Source: Diprion similis
Taxonomy: Eukaryota > Arthropoda > Insecta > Hymenoptera > Diprionidae
Assembly (NCBI RefSeq): GCF_021155765.1
Contig: NC_060111.1
Location: 9,671,981-9,735,980, forward strand
DNA length: 64,000 bases
Direction: 5' to 3'
Below are positions 58,701 to 64,000 of this stretch, in pieces. The translations under genes were made by a program, and so were the position numbers. Position 1 is the first letter of the stretch; each line of letters starts with the position of its first letter. The notes under the pieces are model-generated. The model was not told where the DNA came from. It was given only the letters and a program-made list of their open reading frames with translations, and searched no databases.

Positions 58701-61700
58701 ACTGACGGAGTAAAGCTCGATTCCTGCCTTATCGATAGTTAGTGTTCCCTGCGAGGAATAATTACAGTGTTATGATAGGTCTTCACTGGTGCTAGTTTTT
58801 CATAACAATGTGATTAAGCAAAAGACGGGACATCGGCAGTGATAAACCTCTCCCTTATTCGAAGCCAGAGAAAACTCACCCTGTATTATACAGGTTGTCA
58901 ACTTGATATTTCGTCGGCTGAATATCCTCGTGTTTGTGTTAAATAATAATTTAGACAGCAGAAGTATTTTTCATTTAGTTCGTTCAATTTATAAATTGTT
59001 CTAATAACCAAATATTGATTTCGCCGCCCGTGAACGCCGCATTTAGTTGATCGGAACAATTTTTTTTTTTTTTTTTTTGATTCAACGACTTTTTTTTATC
59101 TCAGTGTAGTTATCGACAGTATATTTTCGAGTTGGATTGCACAGGTATCAAATTTCCTGTTACTCTGTATGATTTGGAACAGTTTAGGAAATTGAATGAT
59201 TCGCGAATGAATTTCTACGGGATATAATCTTAAACTTTCTCACACCATGCAAATTCAGAACAAAGCGCCATCGTGCCAATTTATTTGAGAAAACATTTTA
59301 ATTTCTTATCGTTGACACGATTCAGCTTCTAATGCTTGAAAGTAGTAATTGCCCCGTAAATGATATGACTCGCGAGTTCACACCAAGATTCCACTTTGCT
59401 TTGATCAAAGATCTTTCATGATTAGTGAGCAAAAAATTGTCGCATTATAATGGTTCACTACTTTTATGTGGTAGATGTTTGTGTCATTTCAGTGTAAAAC
59501 ACGCCCACGACTACCATTGGCAAGACTGCATTCTGTTAAATGAGGTGCGCATCGTATTTCAGAGTCTAAGCATTTGGCGTCTTCCAAAATCCCAAAACAA
59601 TGGCACCGTCGCGGTTGGCGTTCACGCCAATCTCGAATGTCTGCTAAAGCCCGTAGTAGATAGATTTCAAAAGCACGCTCTACACAGTGTAGCGTACTAC
59701 GAGCATCGTGCTGACGATGAGGATTTATTGGAATTTTACAGTAAACGTGGTGATGATTGTATGAATTGGTCCATGAGACAAGTTAAAGATTAATCAATTG
59801 AAGTGGAGTTACTTTACACTACGTCTATCTATCCAAACAATTGTCAGTTAAATGAAGCGTATCTCTAAGTCGAAAATTTTGATTAAGATTAAGAATTTTT
59901 CGCGTCACTAAAAACGTAAAGGCTCCGGCCGCCGAAGTACAATGCCGAATACAATGTAGTTAATAATCATATACTATTTTCTTGTTTCTTTTGAACCATA
60001 CCATTGACAGGCGCGAAGAGGCGTATCTATATCAAATTGTTTTCTTTCTGGATAAATTTTTTTTAACACAATCCTTATAAGTATTGCAGGGGTTATTTTT
60101 TGGAAATAAATTCTGAAAATTAGCTTTTTCCGGCGCGCATTACAGTAGAGTAACCCCTCAAAATTTTATGCAATACTCCCCAAACAACGCAACTCTCCAG
60201 TACAAGATCGTACTTTCCTATGGATTGACGGTGAATAGGGCAGATTGAATGTAAAGCGTCCATACATGCACAGATTTAGCGTTAATCGTAAGTTAAGGCA
60301 GCCTAGCGCGCCACGAACTGCTGCCAATCTGACATTCACAAAGATAGATCGGGATGCTCATAGCTCGTCAAGAGTATTTTTTAATCCCGAATTCTTTCAA
60401 AACTGATAAAATTATTTAGTTTCTTCTACTCCGGAATAACGTATCTTAAACTCACCCAAACGTACGTTACACTTAGTGTGGTGTCTCCTTGTTAGTGGGA
60501 ATGTCAAGTTACTGCAAGTTATATTATTATGTTAAAAAATCCCTGACACCTATTTTTAAAGTGAACGTTAATCACTTTAATAGGAGATCTCGAGATACGA
60601 TTATTATTATATGATATCTTCGTATGCATAAAATGTATGTGATATCATATATTTTTGAATTAGATGTATAACAGCAGAACGGACTTGTGTTCCTGGCTCA
60701 CTGGTATCAAGATGTATGTACTGCAATAAGTTTATTCACCATGCCATCATTTGAAGATTTGAAGGTAACTGATCCACGCTTGATAGTTTCAGATTGTCTA
60801 ATTTCGAGCAGCGCCTTATAAGTTTGATATAAGCTTCTCGTAGCTGCTGATTGGATAGCCAAATTTCGGACTAGGTAGTTAGGATTTACTGGTAACCAGG
60901 TTGAGGAGTTTGAAGAAAATCCGGCTGAAGTTGATCCATCCCAATGAAAGGGAGTTCTTGCTGGGTCACGGGTGAATAGTTCAAAACGATCTGGCCCCGC
61001 GGCAATTGCACCAGGATCTTGAGTTTCTTCGTACGATATTAGCGTATCGAGTAAACCCAATTCTTCGCCTTGATAAGTAAATGCGGTACCCGGTGACAAG
61101 AGAAGCTGCATATTAAGGCCGTCGACTCGGTTCAAAAAGAATCTTGAGGCCACACGCCTGAAATCGTGATTTCCGAAAATCGAGTTGGAGGTTCTACCGT
61201 CGTTTAACGCAGAGAACCACTTTTCTGCTACTTCTACGAAGTCTTCTGCTGTCGATTCTCGTGACAAGTTGGAAATAAAGCCAAAGTTCAATGGTATGTG
61301 GGCTCCTTCATGAGTTCCGTTACCAAAATATCTGAATACAATAAATCTTATTAGCTCATTTCATTGAAAATTGATTTAGTGCCAAAATAATAGTCACCGT
61401 ATCATATTACTGTTTAAAATTCGAGATCGAAAGAGGCAATACCTGGTAATGACATCTGGACCAGCAGTTGAATCAGTAACAAGTATTTTGGTTTCACTAT
61501 CCGGTTGGGTTGAGTATTCATCAACGACCGCTCGCCACTGATAGATAATTTCCATAGTTTCGTTAAGATCAGTTGTGTAAAGATGTCGGAGGTATTCGTA
61601 ATCCGTTTCTGTAACTTCTGAACTAGCTTCCTCGTTCAAGGGTTCGTCAGGAAAACTGGCATCTTCAAAAAGATGAGCGGTCGAACTAATTCGAATACCA

Positions 61701-62411
61701 TCGACACCTTGATCAAGCCAGAATCTGAGAACGTCAGTGATTTCTGCAACTACAGCAGAATTGCGCAGGTTAAGATCTGGTTGACTACTGTGAAACTGAT
61801 GTAGATAGTACTGTTGTCTCTGCTCATTCCACGTCCACGCAGAGCCACCGAAGACACTGATCCAGTTATTTGGAGGTTGAAGTACGCTGCCTAAACTGAC
61901 TCCATCCCTCCAGACGTAGTAGTCGGTGTAGGGTTCGATACGCGCTACGGAATTTTGGAACCAGATATGTTCATCACTGGAATGGTTAGGGACAAACTCC
62001 AAAATCACTTTCAAATCTGAAAATAATAACAATTTATCATTTATACCTGCAAATACTATTAATTATGTTTTCTTCAACAATAAGTACAGTTTCTGATATG
62101 CGTTTAAATATTCTAGTTACTTTATTCTGCAAAAAGAATACTAACAATAAGTTTACTCTAAACAGTGAGTGTGTATTAAATTAATAATTGTTTGTACTTT
62201 TTTCGTGGGCCGTATTCACTAGCTCTTGGAAATCCTCAAATACCCCAAAAATCGGATCGATACCAGTGAAGTTCGAAATGTCGTAACCTCCATCAACCTG
62301 TGGTGATGGATAAATAGGTGCCAGGGAGAAGCCAGTGAAGCCAGTATCTTCAAGGTAGTCCAAACGGGATATAATACCTTGCAGATCACCAATCCCATTG
62401 CCATCACTGTC
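43203..62411 (-). CDS. Tandem triple GH13 pseudo-maltase, Thr-rich linkers, GPI-type tail (5' partial)
   Basis: Twelve exons with GT-AG borders join in phase to 5,616 nt without a stop, 1,871 residues, open at the N-terminus. Three GH13 (insect maltase type) domains follow each other at about residues 1-520, 560-1100 and 1150-1710. They are separated by Thr/Pro-rich linkers and followed by a Thr/Ser stalk and a hydrophobic C-terminus. Each domain keeps VDGGYDI/VDGGFDI, FVPNHSS and GNHD. Each lacks the nucleophile Asp (R-[IV]-S at 61685, 50087 and 44936) and has Asp for the acid/base Glu (TDS at 61472, 49874 and 44723). Hydrolase activity is therefore unlikely; a binding, receptor or transporter-subunit-like role is inference. 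Exons are listed separately. An AATAAA lies on this strand at 43036-43031. Confidence 0.85.
43829..44578 (-). CDS. GH13 gene exon 11: domain 3 barrel end and C-terminal domain
   Basis: 750 nt, which equals exon 7 plus exon 8 of domain 2 (589+161). The intron at the NNN-LVFTREL junction is therefore absent in domain 3. It contains WVLGNHDQRRPASRF and ends VCLASANAIISTG at donor CTGG|GTAATT. Confidence 0.9.
44694..45267 (-). CDS. GH13 gene exon 10: domain 3 core
   Basis: 574 nt. It encodes VVIDFVPNHSSNEHIWF, GFRVSSVAHIFE (Ser at 44936-44938) and RVLITDSAASQDVVAR (Asp at 44723-44725). Introns on both sides are short (62 and 115 bp). Confidence 0.9.
45330..45820 (-). CDS. GH13 gene exon 9: bridge from domain 2 to domain 3
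   Basis: Completes domain 2 (TTVNISAVPLSANAALVL, with Thr in the Cys place), then about 60 residues of Thr/Ser/Pro-rich linker. It then starts domain 3 (WWQEAAVYQIYPKSF, VDGGFDISNF). Acceptor ATTTTAG, donor AGAG|GTGAAG, phases matching exons 8 and 10. As with exon 5, no internal promoter or start is required. Confidence 0.9.
46030..46190 (-). CDS. GH13 gene exon 8: domain 2 C-terminal beta domain
   Basis: 161 nt between acceptor TTTTCAG and donor CACCGG|GTGAGG. It starts VLAFTRELNGSERYAVV and ends VFLASANSVINTG. The Cys found here in domains 1 and 3 is Phe. No long ORF marks it; it was found by aligning to domain 3, where the same sequence is fused in exon 11. Confidence 0.9.
46191..49137. 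other. Large intron between exons 7 and 8
   Basis: Holds unassigned ORFs on both strands between 46.7 and 47.4 kb that may be element remnants, and an inverted-repeat structure at 48.16-48.44 kb. No recognised protein. Confidence 0.5.
48163..48436. mobile_element. Small inverted-repeat element, possibly pogo/Tc1-like MITE
   Basis: Left end CGGTCCAACCTCTCAATGAC then AATAAGAACG; the right end read inverted is GTCCGAACTCTCAATAAGAACG. A further AACTCTCAATAAAAACGTCC lies inside at about 48278. The interior is purine-rich with an AGAGAGAG stretch. The arms are short and diverged, so the call is moderate. Confidence 0.45.
49138..49726 (-). CDS. GH13 gene exon 7: domain 2 barrel end
   Basis: Encodes YFGNQTHQGAHVPLNF, WILGNHDHTRIASKF and FTRDPARTPYHWD, ending NSDM with donor ATATG|GTAAGA in phase 0. 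The next exon is 2.9 kb away. Confidence 0.9.
49845..50418 (-). CDS. GH13 gene exon 6: domain 2 core
   Basis: 574 nt. It encodes MDFVPNHSSNNHVWF, GFRISSTAHLYE (Ser at 50087-50089 in the nucleophile place) and RILITDSSANQNVVSR (Asp at 49874-49876 in the acid/base place). The preceding intron is 5.3 kb and contains an LTR element and repeats; the equivalent intron of domain 3 is only 62 bp. Confidence 0.9.
52131..52360 (+). repeat. Dispersed repeat, copy 1
   Basis: Starts TAAGGTAAGGCTTCTGCC and contains TATCGTTGTCAATCATG and CTCGTAACTACCGAATAA. A second copy in the same orientation lies at 63085-63345. Similar sequence resumes near 53165-53340, so this copy has been interrupted. Confidence 0.7.
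52557..52620. repeat. (GAT/GAC)n microsatellite
   Basis: Imperfect GATGAC-type trinucleotide repeats, grading to GATAAC and GATAAT. Lies in the large intron before exon 6. Confidence 0.85.
53337..54588 (-). mobile_element. Short LTR element with degenerate Gag only
   Basis: Two direct copies of about 155-170 bp flank it: 53337-53489 starts TGTTACAAACGGTGAAATCA and 54421-54588 starts TGTTACAAAGGGTAAAATCA. Both end CC(A/G)AGAAACAC-like. ATAT stands on both outer sides. Between them, minus-strand fragments read like Ty3-type Gag (MDDWDNMLVKKLDQYFTAN; then ETVADIVVRLRGLS) with stops and frame changes. There is no room for pol, so it is an internally deleted, non-autonomous copy. It appears to have landed inside the dispersed repeat that starts at 52131. 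Confidence 0.65.
55765..56159 (-). CDS. GH13 gene exon 5: bridge from domain 1 to domain 2
   Basis: This exon links two domains. Its first part completes domain 1 (TTIDVNSVVLTASAAVVLC). A short Thr-rich linker (TEPTTTTPITDAE) follows. Its second part starts domain 2 (ASIYQIYPKSFQDSNGDG, WINSIATSPQIDGGYD). Acceptor TATTTAG and donor AGAG|GTAAAG are in phase with exons 4 and 6. There is no stop or start signal in between, which argues for one polypeptide. Confidence 0.9.
56255..56415 (-). CDS. GH13 gene exon 4: domain 1 C-terminal beta domain
   Basis: A 161-nt exon too short for simple ORF detection: acceptor CGCAG, start VMVIVRELEGYESYAIL, end VCLASANSLVETG, donor ACAGG|GTAAAG. It equals exon 8 in length and phase. 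It carries one Cys of a pair whose partner is at the start of exon 5. Confidence 0.9.
57150..57461. mobile_element. Tc1/mariner-like MITE, 312 bp, TA target site
   Basis: Perfect outer inverted ends CAGGGTGAGTCAGTTAAAAC and its complement, with TA on both sides (57148-57149 and 57462-57463). The arms extend about 65 bp (GGTCAGAATGGGAGGAGCTC, GACGGATCAGGCCGTA). The left arm is partly duplicated in tandem (a diverged second copy at about 57228-57284). The centre has four and a half 11-bp repeats of GACTGCCTACA inside a second hairpin (AAGTCCGCAG and its complement). Confidence 0.85.
58354..58371. repeat. Run of 18 C
   Basis: An uninterrupted homopolymer of C; its length is prone to sequencing error. 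Confidence 0.8.
59425..59793 (+). pseudogene. Family B DNA polymerase fragment (Maverick/adintovirus-like)
   Basis: A 122-residue ORF in the 4.3-kb intron, opposite to the host gene. It has a CxxC...H finger-like start (CGRCLCHF) and a segment NNGTVAVGVHANLECLLKPV. The latter sits where protein-primed PolB of Maverick-type elements has the exonuclease I motif with Asp and Glu; here the Asp place reads Asn. It goes on with HALHSVAYYEH and GDDCMNWSMRQVKD, a typical continuation. Only this part of the exonuclease domain is present. The family call is from motif memory. Confidence 0.6.
60740..61331 (-). CDS. GH13 gene exon 3: domain 1 barrel end
   Basis: Continues with YFGNGTHEGAHIPLNFGF, IFGNHDFRRVASRF (the third acidic residue of GH13 is kept), TAFTYQGEELGLLD and TRDPARTPFHWD. 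Ends CATG|GTGAAT in phase 0. The following intron is 4.3 kb and holds the PolB fragment, a Tc1-like MITE and an AT-rich hAT-like region. Confidence 0.9.
61443..62016 (-). CDS. GH13 gene exon 2: domain 1 core with both catalytic motifs
   Basis: 574 nt, the same length as the matching exons of domains 2 and 3. It contains LEFVPNHSSDEH (Glu where the other domains have Asp), a WFQNSVARIEPYTDYYVW stretch, and GIRISSTAHLFE with Ser (61685-61687) in the nucleophile place. KILVTDS has Asp (61472-61474) in the acid/base place. Acceptor TTTTCAG, donor CCAG|GTATTG. Confidence 0.9.
62198..62411 (-). CDS. GH13 gene exon 1 in window: domain 1, N-terminal barrel
   Basis: Acceptor TTTGCAG before GACAGTGATGG; donor A|GTACAA. 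It encodes DSDGNGIGDLQGIISRLDYL and PQVDGGYDISNF. The WLSP-type segment of maltases reads SLAP here. It starts in phase 0 at the point where insect maltases often have an intron, so the exon with the preceding YQIYP segment should lie upstream. I did not find it up to position 64000. Confidence 0.8.
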
Positions 62412-62479
62412 CTGCAAAGATTTACAGCATTATTTCACCCAATCTCTTGAGGAATTGGCAAACTATGAAATGAAATTAG

Positions 62480-62870
62480 TAATTCCTTCTGTTGCGTGTA
62501 TTTGTACGACAAAGCCGGTGGAGGCAAACAATGAGGAGTTGCACTCCATCCGGTAACCTTGCAGAGGTAGCCTACGGACCTGCCTCTGTCAAGGGAACCG
62601 CCAATGATAGGCAACCTGGACAGTATAACGAAGCAGCCGGAGAAGAGTATATGTTGGTGTCAACTACGCATCATCTAGCGGTAATCGTCGGCAACGCGTA
62701 ACTGACATTCGTCACAGAGGGATGACCCAATTATGGTGGAGAACGAATGACCAATCAAGGGGAGGAAGGATCACCTGACGACAACGGTGAGATCGGTAAA
62801 CCGGACTCCGAACTCTGCATATTCTACGCTCAACCCGCCAGGAAACACGTCGTTACTACCTCACTTTCGT
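62480..62870. other. GC-richer segment, probable element
   Basis: Base composition and codon-like patterns differ from both sides, with an ORF at 62492-62701, but no domain is recognised. It sits in what should be the intron upstream of exon 1 of the GH13 gene. Confidence 0.35.
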
Positions 62871-63084
62871 GCCTAGATTTTGTTTAGCTTTTCTTCTTCC
62901 TTTTCCTTCTATTGTTTTATCGTTTATTGTATCGCTACCGTTCAATCTTTTTCGCCCTCTACCGTTTTGACTACCGTTTAGCTTCTTTCGTTTCCTGTAA
63001 ATTCAACTCCTTCCTTTCTTTCGCTTTTACTATCGTTACGTTTCTCTGAAAATAAAATCAGTGTCTCGTATTACCGTCGCCGAC

Positions 63085-63345
63085 TAAGGTAAGGCTTTTG
63101 CCTTTGTATCGTATCGTTACGAAATTGCTCTAATTTCTATTTCTTCTATCGTGTCTTAATTATCGTTTTGGTTGCATCAAATGATGCCAGTATCGTTGTG
63201 AATCATGTTCCACGAACATTGAGGTGCTGTAAGCCGTCGTGTGGCTGTATTATTTCGTTAAATAATTAATTTCAGAAAACTTATCGTTGAGCGACCTCGT
63301 AACTACCGAATAACTATCTTTTGTATTTCTGATTTTCTATGATTC
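63085..63345 (+). repeat. Dispersed repeat, copy 2
   Basis: Matches 52131-52360 in the same orientation (TAAGGTAAGGCTTTTGCC, GATGCCAGTATCGTTGTG, TCGTAACTACCGAATAA). The T-rich TATCG-containing sequence continues to the window end, with further similarity to 53165-53340. Confidence 0.7.
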
Positions 63346-64000
63346 TTGTAATTTTATGCTAGAATTGCTTTTGTAGTTTCTATACCGTCATTACTATCGC
63401 TATCTTTATTTTCTGCACTAGTATTGCCTATCGCTTTCGTATCGTATCGCTTATTTTATTTAGTTGCTTTGTGCATGAATTTTTCTATCCTAGTCGAGCT
63501 ACTTGGAGTACAGCCGAGCGTAGATTAAGCCGCTGGATACTACCGCACCTTTTTTTCCTATCGCTTATTATCGATTTTGTGTTCCTTATTACCTGTTAAT
63601 ATTTTCTTGATTGTCAAATATCGTATTTCTTTGTTAACTTAAGTTGCTTATTGTAACCAGGTGTAAAGTGTATTACTTTTATCTTGCAAACCTCTCTCAA
63701 CTTCTTACTCTCGCATCATTTTTGTATTCTCTCTCGTTATTGTAATTTCCAATTTCCTTGATAATTAAATCTCGTAATTTTGACCGTTGTAAATTATCGA
63801 TTCACTTGCTGTGTATAATTCTCTCGTATAAGCTACCGATACTTGTAAATTGTCGATCACTGTCAATCTCTCTTGCTAATTACCGTTTATCGTAATTTCT
63901 ATGTAATTTCTTGTCACTACCGTTCCGAGCTATCGTCAATTCTGTCAACTACCGATTTTCGCTCAGGTTTCACTCTTGTTGTAACTTAACAAATTAACAA

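Noticed and set aside
43203..62411. Three separate maltase genes in a cluster
   Set aside because: Exons 5 and 9 hold the end of one domain and the start of the next in one open frame, with matching phases and no stop between.
43203..62411. Active alpha-glucosidase annotation
   Set aside because: All three domains lack the nucleophile Asp and the general-acid Glu.

Overview
The window reads as intron-rich, AT-rich nuclear DNA of an insect. The evidence is spliced genes with GT-AG introns, an insect-type maltase (GH13) fold, and a dense, varied load of decayed mobile elements (Penelope, Copia, DIRS, Ty3-like, hAT and Tc1-like non-autonomous elements, Maverick/adintovirus-like pieces). A hymenopteran such as a sawfly is my guess, but nothing in the window proves the order. 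There are no bacterial operons, CRISPR arrays or rRNA genes.

Two host genes can be supported. The smaller (about 10.4-12.0 kb, plus strand) is a three-exon gene for a small membrane or secreted cysteine-patterned protein. Its second intron holds a long (GAGGGAGA)n array. The larger and most important is a minus-strand gene covering about 43.2-62.4 kb, open at its 5' end. Twelve exons assembled by splice sites give one unbroken frame of 5,616 nt (1,871 residues) holding three consecutive GH13 maltase-like domains. The domains are joined by Thr/Pro-rich linkers and end in a long Thr/Ser stalk and a short hydrophobic tail typical of GPI-anchored proteins. In all three domains the catalytic nucleophile Asp is Ser and the general-acid Glu is Asp, so this looks like a chain of conserved pseudo-maltases. 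Its three large introns hold most of the mobile DNA of that half of the window.

Layout: 0-1 kb, Penelope remnant; 2-6 kb, tandem repeat and two fold-back elements; 6-10 kb, unassigned; 10.4-12 kb, small host gene; 12-17 kb, mostly unassigned, GC-rich near 17 kb; 17.4-19.9 kb, broken Copia element; 20.2-22.1 kb, transposase-like gene; 23.2-25.3 kb, decayed Maverick/adintovirus-like structural block, cut by a palindrome; 26.1-26.6 kb, 153-bp tandem repeat; 30.0-30.9 kb, old tandem duplication; 31.5-32.1 kb, Ulp1-like protease remnant; 32.4-35.2 kb, palindromic and hAT-like elements; 37.2-39.1 kb, DIRS-like retroelement; 39.2-41.3 kb, cluster of palindromic elements including a 1.19-kb hairpin flanked by a perfect 8-bp duplication; 42.3 kb, tRNA-derived SINE-like sequence; 43.2-62.4 kb, the GH13 gene with its element-filled introns; 62.4-64 kb, repetitive DNA, probably upstream intron.

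Most element ORFs are dead: stops, frameshifts and replaced catalytic residues are visible in the Copia integrase, the Ulp1-like protease, the PLA2-like domain and the adenain-like protease. By contrast the pseudo-maltase gene keeps its frame through every exon while carrying the same active-site replacements three times, which points to selection for a non-enzymatic role.
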